From Cenococcum geophilum 1.58 (taxonomy: Eukaryota > Ascomycota > Dothideomycetes > Gloniales > Gloniaceae), in contig KV748211.1 of assembly GCA_001692895.1 (NCBI GenBank), positions 1 through 64,000 on the forward strand: 64,000 nt of DNA, written 5' to 3'. This document shows positions 11,305 to 21,548 of this stretch, one piece after another. Positions within the stretch are counted from its first letter, which is position 1. Each line of letters opens with the position of its first letter. The notes beneath the pieces were generated by a model. That model was given only the letters and a program-made list of their open reading frames with translations. It did no database searches and was not told where the DNA came from. The position numbers were made by a program, and so were the translations under genes.

Positions 11305-12837
11305 TGCTATCTACTCTCTATATTACTGTTTACCTTTACCATCTATAATACCATTTCAGACCTTTATTAAGGTAGCAATCCCTCAGCTTAGCTAACGCCT
11401 TAATGGCTAGCCTATGTTTTTTTAAAATAAGTAGTACTTCCTTACCCCTAATGCCATATGGTCCAGTGTCGTATAATGCTACTAAGGTAGCGCCTTATCG
11501 GGCAGCAGTGATACAAACTGTTTATATAGTGCGGCCTTAGTCCTTATAAGCACCCTACTAAGGCCATACTATCCTTCTTAATGCCGCCTAAATCTCACTC
11601 TAATTTGTTCTCTTTAAAATGTATAAGCAACGTTGCTATTATTACTAGGATTATGGTTATCTCTATCCCTATTATTACATTAGATGTTTAGTGGCTCTCA
11701 CACGCCCTAACTAAGAAGTTTGTGTGCCTGTAAGTGGATTATATATTAACCTTCTTATTATATGCTTAATTAATTAAGCGTTATGCTAAATTCTTTACTA
11801 AATAATAAGACTTTTGATTAGTTTATTCATTCCCACCTACACTACCTCTAAATACTTGCCCTTTAATGGTGTCTAGGGGAAGTAGATATAGCATATATAT
11901 CAAACCTATATCTAATGTCATTAAAGATTAACTTTTATCTAACGTCTATTTGCATATTTTACCTTAGGGTGGAAATTTTATAAGCCAACACGTGTTTTTT
12001 AGGGAAAGGGCTGTTTTAGTCATTGTAAACTTCCTTATTTAGTAGTCCTACGGAGTGTTTATAAACGCCTCTATATCTTAAAAATAATTTATAAAATTGT
12101 TTAAGAAAGATTTACCCAGTCCTAAAAATCATATGTGAGTTCCTCTTTGTTAATCATTTTTAGGCCCTTATAAGTCTGTCCAAATAAAAGGCCCTTCTCT
12201 GTATAATCCCACTAATAATGCCGTAGATGTCCTGGCCCGGCACCCGCGCAATAGGCGCCCGCCCCCCTATACTAAGACTAATCCTTACCAATCTTTAAAT
12301 TAGTTAAAGGACCTATCTACTCTTTATCCATTAGCCCATCATCCTTTTAGGCTAACTTATCAATAATAGGTAACGATGGATCTTGCGTGGGAGCTTCTAG
12401 CTCCCCATCTATGTCCAATTTCCTACATTTGGATTTTGTATTGTTCTTTTTATATTTTCCCTTTCTCTTATCAGCATTATATTCTGACTCCGCCTTATAT
12501 AGACGTGCCTTTAGCATAAGTCTGTTATCCTCTACTTAAAATCTGTATCGGGGTTCTATTCTAATTCCGTGTTTAATGACATTATTAGGGATTATCTGCA
12601 CGCCTAGGGCAGTACAAGAATCGCGAATAAGATCTAGATATTACGATACCTTAGGAAGATTGTTGGCAATGTATATAAATGCCAGAAAGAGAAATTCTTA
12701 AATATCTTAAGCTGTCTCCAATATTAATTAAAAAAATAGTAGTAGTATTATAGGTCCTAAAGTATAAGAAGGCAATAATTAATATACCTCCTATATTATA
12801 ATACCTTAGGAAATAGGCTTAAAAGGTAAAATAATAT
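11305..12837 (+). repeat. R-unit middle module and degraded possible retroelement trace
   Basis: Bases 11,440-11,700 and 12,740-12,837 match the middle of the full R-unit (15,663-15,900 and 16,200-16,270). Between them lie about 1,000 bases unique to this unit and its copy B counterpart. Near 12,180-12,260 a plus frame reads NPTNNAVDVLARHPRNRRPP, which faintly resembles the NxAADALSRRP end of a Ty3/gypsy RNase H domain. I cannot see the catalytic Asp/Glu of RNase H, so this is only a hint. Confidence 0.4.
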
Positions 12838-13171
12838 ACATAATAGTGCATCAAAGCTATCTTGTTACTCTAATGAAATACACTGTAATTTGATTTAATA
12901 CTCTACCAGTCAGAATCCTATATATTCACATTTTTATTTGATTGATATCGTATGTTTTCTATTGGGGAAATAATTCTCTTCTCACGTATTTATTAAGCAA
13001 ATGCTCCTAAATCTTGTGATTGTTTAAATTTGGGCGATGATTCAGTCGAGGTTAATCATTTTTTTTTTGATACATATGTTATTGGCGTATCGGTTCTTCG
13101 TCATCTATATTTATCACGTTTTGATAATATTTAGTGTGTTTCGTGTGTACTCAGTATAGTGGTCCTGAATT

Positions 13172-13650
13172 TTATTTGTTTGTGCTTCGTAGATGTTTGG
13201 AGGATTTTTCGAGATCAGTGTTTTCTTGATATTTTATCTGTACGCCCGCGTGCGGTAATATCTTCGGCATGGTGTTCGGAGCACATGGGGGTGCCTTAGT
13301 TTTGTCGTGAATAATCATCTTCGGTTATTTTTCATCTGCAATTATTTTGTGTCATGAGCCCGGTGGAATCATCTTAATTTCGTGAAAACTCGTTTTAACT
13401 CCTGATGAATTTTCGAACTTTTTCCCGCAAAATTTTTCAGAAATGCTCTTTGGGACGTATCCTCTAGTATAACTCTTATTTTTATCATCTAAAATATCGT
13501 GAACGTTTACTTTGGCTTTAGCTATTAGTCCCGGCTGTTGTCCACTAGATCTTATCTAGAAAATTATTTCTATCAATGAGTTCTTTTTCTTCATTTTCGA
13601 GTGTATTTCTCCTCCAAAAATTGGCGCAATGCCCTTTTTTGGACCTCAAT
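13172..13650 (-). pseudogene. possible degraded coding fragment inside the island
   Basis: On the minus strand one frame stays open from 13,555 to 13,172 except for two stops, and about 30 further codons lie upstream of a TAG. The reading is Lys-rich and protein-like: AKAKVNVHDILDDKNKS, YTRGYVPKSISEKFCGKKF, HDKTKAPPCAPNTMPKILPH. At this AT content many more stops would be expected by chance. No family is recognised. A 90-residue hydrophobic plus-strand frame overlaps it at 13,601-13,873, which I consider less likely. Confidence 0.25.
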
Positions 13651-13985
13651 CACCGCTCCCTCTTCTGTAACTTACTATTCATTTCTCTGCACTGTAGTTG
13701 TGCATATAATCCTATCTCGGAAGATTTATTTCATAATTTTATTCTTGTTATTTAAAATATTTATGGATATATATAATTTTCATATAGTCACTTTCTCCAA
13801 TATATCTCTATTATTTTTATTGAGTGTGCAGATTGTGTTATGTCTTGACATTATTTTATTTCGATTTATTTAATTTTATGCTTTAATTATATTTTATATA
13901 TATAGTTGAAATATGAATAGGTCTGATTCATTATTTTGCCGACAAAATTATTTATCAAAAAACAAAACATTTATCAATATATGAT

Positions 13986-14010
13986 NNNNNNNNNNNNNNN
14001 NNNNNNNNNN
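13986..14010. other. assembly gap, 25 N
   Basis: A run of exactly 25 undetermined bases. Fixed-length N runs of this kind usually mark scaffold joins of unknown size, so the order and distance of the flanking pieces are not assured. Confidence 0.95.
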
Positions 14011-14402
14011 TAATATAGATTAATAACCTGATGTAGTATCTAAATAGTTTTAGTTTTATTTAATACTGTAAAAAAGAGGATATAATAAGTATAGAATCAT
14101 GCGCGGGTATGTATTTGATGTTGTGGTATATAAATATCTATAGTTTAATCTGATTAGTCTCTGACTAGACAAAGACTAATCTTAGGTATACCACCCTAAT
14201 GAGTACCATCCTATTAACTTGCTATGTAGCCCTTTAGCCTCTAGATAGAATTAGTTCAACTATTTCGTATTATTACATGATAGCCTAACGCCTTTTTTAA
14301 TACGGTCTAAGTAAGTATTTCCCTTTCTATATCTTCTAATAAACTACATTATATAATATCCATAAAGTTCGTATAATAAGGACCTATGAGTTTCGAGACA
14401 GC

Positions 14403-15082
14403 AAAACTAATCTTATTACCACCTATATCTCCTATTAATTGCTATTTAGCTCAACTATAATAATATACATAAGATAACTAACGCTCTTAACGGCTAAGTA
14501 ATTTCCCTATACTCTCTAGCCCTGCTAAACGACTAGGCCCAAAACGTATAATTCTTAAACTTAGTCTAAAAGCTAGTAAAGGATATTTACTGGCTTACTG
14601 CCGAGCCACTTCTAAGCACACACTAACGCTATTACAGACGCAAAATATACGCTTTTATAGGAAGGACGTTTAACCAATAGTTTAGAATTTAGGAAACACT
14701 ACGCCTATATTAAGCCGTTTTAAGCCATAGAGCTAAATTAGATCTTATTTTATATCACTATAGATATAAAGAAAGACTTACCTAATCCCCTAGCTATCTA
14801 GGAGCTACCATATAATATATATCGCGTCCGTTATAATAAGGAGGTATAGCCAAGTAAAACGAACTGAGAATGTTAAGGAAAAGAATTACCTAACTCGGAT
14901 ACGTAAGTATAGTAATATTCTATACCTTTAGGCAAAGCAACCATATTAAAGGTTTAATTTAGATTTTAGACTTTAGAATTGATCTAAACCGCTTGCATTA
15001 CTGGGGCAAAGTAATATTAATATTATACTACGATTGGGCCGTCGGCTAGGGGAACTTTTAGGAAGGCTTCTAAAAAACTGCC
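14403..15082 (+). repeat. R-unit, 3' half, copy 2
   Basis: Matches the right half of the full unit (16,400-17,172): the same plus-strand coding trace (KPFQAIELN, IQELPYNIYRVRYNK) and the same terminal quasi-palindrome at 15,054-15,080. It has lost about 90 bases in the middle of the coding trace relative to its relatives. Its left edge is the right boundary of the unRIPed island. Confidence 0.65.
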
Positions 15083-15329
15083 TTAACTATTACTACCTTA
15101 ACCATCTAAACTAACGTAGTGGCAAATATTGTTATTTCAAATACCGTTTAAAAAAAACTTTGTTAAGGTAGTGAATCCTTCGGCTAATTTATACAGACCT
15201 ATTATGCAGGACCTACCCAGCGTTGCTTAATTATTTTGGTAAACTAAATTAACTTAAGTAATAATCTGAGAACCTCTAATTGATCGGCGTTCGCTTTTAC
15301 TGCCCGCTTGGTCCTACGCCCTCGTAGAC
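15083..15329. other. short non-coding link between R-units
   Basis: No coding frame is supported. It includes a stretch shared with 21,520-21,600 (CTTAAGYRATAATCT), so it belongs to the repeat zone. Confidence 0.4.
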
Positions 15330-17172
15330 TTTTAGGAACTTCACTTTATATATACCCTTCTATCGGTCGTAGGCATTACGTCGTATACGAAGACTATTTC
15401 TTAGAAGGGTCTATTAATGAAGATCCAAAGTTAAGGAAAAGGAAAGGAGAGGACAAGTAGTACCGCTTAAAGATTTATACAATCTTCGAGTCACGTAACC
15501 GCAACCTACGGCAATCTGCCATAATCTACTACAATTTGCCAATACCGTAACACCTAGAGGTTGCGCTATAGTAGAAATTAGTAGAACGAGTTTCTCTTAA
15601 GTACTAAATATCGCCTTTATCACCTCTATTATGTACATTTTTTTTAAGCGAGTAGTACTCCCCTACCCCCAATGCTATGTGGCCCAGTGTCGTACAATAC
15701 TACTAAGGTAGCGCCTTATCGGGTAGTAACGATGCCTAACTCTATAACCCCTTTATATAGTGCGGCGTCAGTCCTTATAAACACCTTACTATTCTTTTCA
15801 ATACCCCCTAAATCTCACCCTAATTTATTTTCTTTAAAATGTACAAGCAACGTTGCCATTATTATTAAGGGTGTGACCATCTAAATGCCTATAATTACGT
15901 TAGATATTCAGTGGCTCTTACACGCCCTAACCGAACCCTTTGTATGCCTATAAGTGGATTTATTTAAGATCTTCTACAAGCCCTTAATATACAAGACCAA
16001 GACTTAGCTAGTTTATATCCACCTTATTCCGGCCTAACTCCTCTAAGCTCTTAGGGTTCGCAGTAATCATATCTAAATACGTACTTAGTAATAGGTATAA
16101 CTAAGGATTGGGTGTAACGTATATAACTTTAGCGCTAAGGACTTAATAGATAGCTGGCCCGGTTCGGGTAAGGGTTACAATAGTGGCAGTATTATGGGTT
16201 TATGAGGCCCGGAGTATACGATTGTAATAATTAATACACCTCCTACCTTATAACACCTTAGGAGATGGGCTTAAAGGGTAAAGTAGGATGCGATAATTGC
16301 TGGGGAACTATCTAAGAAGAATCGTTACTTGCACTTATACAGACACCCTATTATTAATTTATAATAGGTGTCTATTAGTCCTATAAGTAAACTAATCCTA
16401 CCACTACCTGAGTCTCCTATTAGTTGCTATTCGGCTGGGCCATTATAGAGTGTACGTGCGTAAGGTGGCCGAAGCTTCTAATAGCCAAGCAATTTCCCTA
16501 CGCTTAAAATCCCAAACAACTAGAGGCCAACCCCCAATCCATACACCACACAATGTTAAACCCCCCTAGTGCTAAACACTAGCCAAAATGTGTAATTCTC
16601 AGACTTTAAGTAAATGAATTTACTGGTTGGGACCCTTCCGAGTACACCGACGCCATTAAGGCATATCTCGCCTTTACAGGACGTTTAACCGATAATTTAG
16701 AATTTAGGAAATACTACTCCTATATTAAGCCGTTTTAAGCCCCAAAGGTAAACCAAACCTCATTTTATATTACTATGGATATGGAGACAGACTTAGCCAA
16801 CTCCCTAAATATCTAGGAGCTACCATATAAGATATATCGCGTCCGTCGTAATAAGGAGGGGAAGTTATAAGGCTAGTACTCCCTCTTTTATAAATTAGCT
16901 AACTTAGTATATAGCTAAGTAAAGCGAATTCAGAACGTTATTAAGGAAAATAATTACTTAACTCGGATACGCAAGTACACTAATGTTTTATTACCTTGGG
17001 CAAAGTAGTGATATTAAAGGTTCGATTCGAATTCTGGACTGGTTTTGGCCTTATTTTTATAACCAATCTAAACCGCTTATATTACTGGGGCAAAGTAATA
17101 TATTAATATTGTACTACGGTTGGGCCGTTAGCTAGGGGAACTTTTAGGAAGGCTTCTAAAAAACTACCTTAA
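15330..17172 (+). repeat. full-length R-unit (1.84 kb)
   Basis: The most complete copy of the nested unit. Two coding traces are visible. The first is at 15,660-16,050, whose plus frame reads MLCGPVSYNTTKVAPYRVVT and is 70 codons intact; the minus strand is almost equally open there, so its orientation is undecided. The second is at 16,566-17,187 on the plus strand (DAIKAYLAFTGRLTDNLEFR, QELPYKIYRVRRNKEGKLQG, LANLVYSQVKRIQNVIKE), about 200 codons with stops only at Gln-like positions. Neither is a family I recognise. No terminal repeats or target duplications were found. At 15,561-15,575 it carries the empty site of the fold-back element inserted at 19,502. Confidence 0.65.
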
Positions 17173-17269
17173 CTATCTAAAGTGACGTAGTAGCGAATAT
17201 TGTTGTTGTTTGCGGTCCGTAATACTATTTGCTAGCCTGTTCTTATAACACTTAACGCTTAAGCCCCCA

Positions 17270-17400
17270 CGTCTTATAGACTTTTGGGGAACTTCACTTT
17301 ATAGGTCGTATACCAGGACCATTTCTTGGAAGGCTTTTCAAATATTGCTTTGTATATTGCCACCTAGCGAGTGCTCGGCATGGTCTATATAATGCGTATA
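17270..17400 (+). repeat. R-unit 5' end, isolated fragment
   Basis: GACTTTTGGGGAACTTCACTTTAT-type start followed by a quasi-palindrome (about 17,325-17,345) and TATTGCCACCTAG. The same order is seen at 10,330-10,460. The unit breaks off after about 130 bases, where sequence leading to the next unknown gene begins. Confidence 0.5.
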
Positions 17401-17519
17401 TAAGTAGGTTTTAAGGTAAGTTAGCAGCACCCCCGATCTGTAAGATATGTAAATAAATACGCCGGAATTAGGGAGATGGTTAAAAAGATCCGTAAGTAGG
17501 GATAAAAGACAATGTAGTA

Positions 17520-17690
17520 TGGCTGGGGGGGGAGAGAAGAGAGGTTATATATAAATGGATTTATATCGCGTTCTTAAAGCGTCTTACGATGCCTTCTATA
17601 TTGCAATTTTATTCTTTTCTATTTTTTTTTCCTTTTCGTTCCCTATTTTAGGGGGCTAGAGTATATAAGCTAGAGAGAAGAGAGAGGCTA
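17520..17690 (+). other. two purine-rich tracts
   Basis: A run of nine G followed by AGAGAAGAGAGG at 17,524-17,545 and a second AGAGAGAAGAGAGAGGC tract near 17,668-17,685. Such tracts can be polypurine primers of LTR elements or pyrimidine-rich tracts on the other strand. I see no LTR start next to either. They lie just beyond the 3' end of the minus-strand gene at 17,700-19,240. Confidence 0.35.
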
Positions 17691-17699
17691 AGAGTTAGT

Positions 17700-19240
17700 G
17701 CGTTAGGTTATGGCCGAAATTAGACATTCGGCGCTGCTAAATTCCGGCATATTAATACTTTTGGCAGAAAGGCGATATTCCTCTAACCGCCCGGCTAGAT
17801 GCCCGGTAGGATGAATTTAAGGGTAAAAATATTTTTAGTATATTCCTAGGCCAACCTTATATAAATGATTTGTAAATTCTAGCATTCCAAATCCTCCGAA
17901 GTAAGAATAGTAGTTCTCCAATAACTTAAATTTTGCTAGAATTATACAGTATGTGTTAAGACGTTATCGCTTAATTTCGCTGCGCAGCTATCTACAAACA
18001 AAGGGGAGAAGATCCGCTTTAATTTAAGCATTATATAAGATGCACGAATGTCCCACTAGGCGGTCCTCTTTGTCCTCCGCCACGAGACCGCGAATATATC
18101 CTTTAAGAAGACGACGACAGCATTAACTATCCCGAATGCCGAGGGGAGACGCCACCTGAAACTCCCTAGGAGTATATAACTTCTAGCTTAGGGCAACGGT
18201 AAGAATTATAGAGACACGGATAAACACGTCCTGTGTTAACATTAGATATCAACGCACTTTATAGTGTTTACGTTAATAGAGTTAAGAGCTGTTCCAATCT
18301 CCCTTACTGCTAGCTACTTATCTGTTTATGCCCGAGAACTTTTAAGCTTATCTTCGTTATTATAATGTATCAAGTTTTAGTTTCGCCACTAATTCTTACT
18401 CCTGTCTCCCTCCCTAATAGAAAGTATAGCAGTACGCTTTTGCTTTCTCAATATAACGTTCTCGAGGGATAAACAGCCTGTTGTGATATATTAGCCCATT
18501 ATAGATGAATGTAATGACCGGTTAATATACCATTGGTTTTCTTGCTAAGACACTAAGTATACTGCATATAGAAGAGAAAGCACTTCGTCTCTGCTTAGGC
18601 GGCTTTGAACGTTAAGGTCTAAAACGAACCACTTCTATATAGGTTTATCCGTGTCAAAATACGGAGGTATATATATGTAGTTGTAAGCTAAAAGCTGCGG
18701 TTTATAACAGTATTACCGGTTAAGGAATTGACGATAGAATATGTCTGCAAGAGTATTATAACGGTTTTAAGGGTATTTGGGCAGGTCCGTTATACAAATC
18801 TAAAGTATTACCCAAGCTAGATTAGTGCTAAAGTCATCCATTTATATCTTATTAAAGAGTAGTTGCGTAAGAGGAGACATCTCAATACAGTATATACGAC
18901 AGAATAGTGTAACTTAAACGGGAAAGTAACTAAAATTTAAGGAAGTTGATTTTGTTGCATTCTATCGCGGCAGTTGGCCTATGCGAGGATATTAGTAGGG
19001 TAAAACTGCGCCGACCAAGGTCTAAAAACCTAGTTATCCGCGCCGACGCTATAAAGGTGATTTTAATAGCAGTGCACACATAAAGGGCCTTTTCTCCTAT
19101 ACTCGCCATATGGCGGTATAGAATCGCCGGCATATTGTATTAATCCTGACTAATTCTAGACACCTTATTTAACCAATTCAGCCTCTTTACGCAATACTTT
19201 TCTCGTTACCGACCTCCTTACTTTAGCTACGCGCGCTACG
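17700..19240 (-). pseudogene. RIP-degraded unknown gene of about 480 codons
   Basis: On the minus strand a single frame can be followed from about 19,150 to 17,725 without any shift; every stop is TAA or TAG. Readable pieces are RRFYTAIWRVQEKRPFMCAL, NTLADIFYRQFLNRQYCYKP, IQKWFVLDLNVQSRLSRDEV and IMGQYITTGCLSLENVILRK, and in the C-terminal half IVNAVVVFLKDIFAVSWRRT and QEYTKNIFTLKFILPGIQPG. It is basic with several aromatic clusters, has no obvious membrane segment, and shows no catalytic motif known to me. It lies between R-units in both copies. The start codon is not identified. Confidence 0.5.
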
Positions 19241-19256
19241 CTGCTACTAATATAAG

Positions 19257-21438
19257 GACTTTTAGGAAGGCTTCTAAAAAACTACCTTAATTTGCTATCT
19301 ACTATCTAGGTAACAATCCCTCGGCTTAGCTAGCGCCTTAGTAACTAGCCTATATATTTCTTTATATCTTTCCTTCTCCTTAGCTTAGTATTTTCGTAAT
19401 ACAGCATTCGTTTAAGCTTCGATTTAGAAGCATTTATTCGAGCTATAACACTTAGTAAAGGTTTATAAAAGTATTTATATTTCTCGCCCTAGAGGTTACG
19501 CTATCCCTTCCGCTGGTATATCCCGTCCTACTATTATCAATAAGAGCTGGCTAATAGAATCAATACGATCGAGACCCCGCGACTATACGTGTACTTTTAA
19601 TTCTATTGTTCGCGTATAGTCCGCCTCTCATAAGACCAGCGGAAGGGATAGTAGAGATTAGTGAAACGAATTTCTCTTCAGTACTAAATATCGCCTTTAT
19701 CACCCCCGTTATGTGCATTTTTTTATATAAGTAGTACTCCCCCACCCCTAATGCCATGTGGCCTAGTATCGTACAATGCTACTAAGGTAGCGCCTCGTCG
19801 GGTAGCAGTGATGCCTAACTCTGCAAACCTTTTATATAGTGCGGAGTCAGTCCTTATAAATACCCTACTAAGGCCACACTATCCTTCTTAACGCCGCCTA
19901 GATCTCACTCTAATTTGTTCTCTTTAAAATGTGCGAGTAATATTGCCATCATTACCAGGATTATGGCCATCTCTATCCCTATTATTACGTCAGATATTCG
20001 GTAGCTCTTACACGCCCTAACTAAGAAATTTATATGCCTATAAGTGGATCTATATAAGATCTTCCACGAGCCCTTAATATATAAGACCAAGACTTAGCTG
20101 GTTTATGTCTACCTTATTATAGCCTATCTCCTCTAAGCTCTAAGCATTTGCAGTAATTATGTCTGGATACGTACTTAGCAATAGGTATAACTAAGGATTA
20201 GGTGCAACGTATAAAACTTTAGCGCTAAGGACTTAATAAATAGGTAGCCCGGTTCGGGTTCGGGTTAAAATAATAGTAGTGTTATAGGTCTACAAGGCCT
20301 AGGGTATAAGGAGGCAATAATTAATATACTTCCTACCTTATAATACCTTAAGAGATAGGCTTAAAGGGCGAAGTAAGATGCGATATTTGCTAAAAAACCG
20401 TCTAAGAAGAATTGTTACTCTATAAGTGTAATAATAGTCGTGCCATATTCTATATTGTTCCTCTATTATAATCCGTTAGCTTACTTCGCTAAGTCCTAAC
20501 GACCTTAACTAGAGTCGCGGACTACTTCTATAATAGTACTAATAAATAGGTCACGTGACCCGTGCTAACGGTTAGTTTATTTACACTTATATAGATACCC
20601 TATTATTAATTCGTGATAAGTATCTATTAGTCCCGTAGGTAAACTAATCCTACCACCACCTAGGTCTCCTATTAGTTGCTGTTCCGCTAGGCCGTAATAA
20701 CATACACAAGGCGGCTGCGTGTATATAGTAGCCGACGCTTCTAGTAGCCGAGCAATTTCCCTACACTTTTAACCACCTAAAAATCCTAAACAACTAAAGG
20801 CCAACACCCCTTATCTATATATTACAATGTTAAACCCCTCTAGTGCTAAATACTAGCCGAAACATGTAATTCTTAGACTTTAAGTAAACGAATTTACCAG
20901 TCGGGACCCTTCTGAGTACACCGACGCCATTAAGGCATATCTCGCTTTTATAGGACGTTTAACCAATAGTTTAGAATTTAGGAAACACTACGCCTATATT
21001 AAGCCGTTTCAAGCCTTAAAGCTAAACCAAATCTCATTCCATATTACTATGGACATGGAAAAAGACTTAGCTAACCCCCTAACTATCTAGAAGCTACCGC
21101 ATAAGATATATCGCGTCCGTCGTAATAAGGAGGGAAAGTTATAAGGCTAGTATTCCCTCCTTTATAAATTAGCTAACTTAGTATATAGCCAAGTAAAACA
21201 AATTCAGAACGTTATTAAGGAAAAGAATTACCTAACTTGGATACGCAAGCATAGTAATATTTTATACCCTTAGGCAAAGCAGCCATATTAAAGTTTCGAT
21301 TCAAATTTTGGACTGGTTTTGGCCTTATTTTTAGAACCGATCTATACCACTTACATCACTAGGGCAAATATATTAATATTATACTATAGTTAAGCCGTTG
21401 GCTAAGGTAACTTTTAGGAAGGCTTTTAAAAAACTGCC
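19257..21438 (+). repeat. R-unit with fold-back element insertion
   Basis: Begins and ends with the quasi-palindrome (19,257-19,283 and 21,411-21,436). It contains the middle module (19,740-20,350) and the plus-strand coding trace (20,865-21,400), in the same order as 15,330-17,172. A 149-bp fold-back element is inserted at 19,502. A 170-base stretch at 20,390-20,560 links it to copy B 41,310-41,486. Confidence 0.6.
19502..19650. mobile_element. fold-back MITE, family 1
   Basis: A 149-bp element with perfect 16-bp inverted repeats TATCCCTTCCGCTGGT (19,502-19,517) and its complement (19,635-19,650). TA lies at both ends, as for TA-targeting elements. The related R-unit at 15,561 reads straight through as GCGCTATAGTAG, giving the empty site. 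The interior matches 641-791 on the opposite strand. Confidence 0.75.
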
Positions 21439-21548
21439 TTAATTACCATCTACTATCTATATTACTATTTACCTCTACCGTCTATAATACTATTTAAGAC
21501 CCTTATTAAGGTAGCAATCCCTCAACTTAGCGTTGCTTCACTACTTAG

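Larger units (their letters stand above)
12838..14402. other. copy-A-specific island of unRIPed composition with assembly gap
   Basis: Homology to copy B stops at 12,837 and resumes at 14,403. The left part (12,838-13,985) has normal CA and TG frequencies, unlike everything around it. The right part (14,011-14,402) is intermediate. A run of 25 N separates them. The island is flanked by R-unit sequence on both sides. It may be a recent insertion, an old insertion that escaped RIP as single copy, or a scaffolding error. Confidence 0.7.

Noticed and set aside
12180..12260. RNase H tail of a Ty3/gypsy element
   Set aside because: Only one faint motif is present; catalytic residues and the neighbouring integrase are missing, so it is kept as a hint in the module entry only.
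13601..13873. Hydrophobic 90-codon plus-strand frame
   Set aside because: Low-complexity Ile/Leu/Phe from T-rich sequence, with no start context or family. The opposite strand reads more like a protein.
15660..15900. Retropepsin-like DTG on the minus strand (VVLYDTGPHSIGG) in the R-unit
   Set aside because: The frame around it is short, the plus strand is equally open, and no reverse transcriptase or gag follows.
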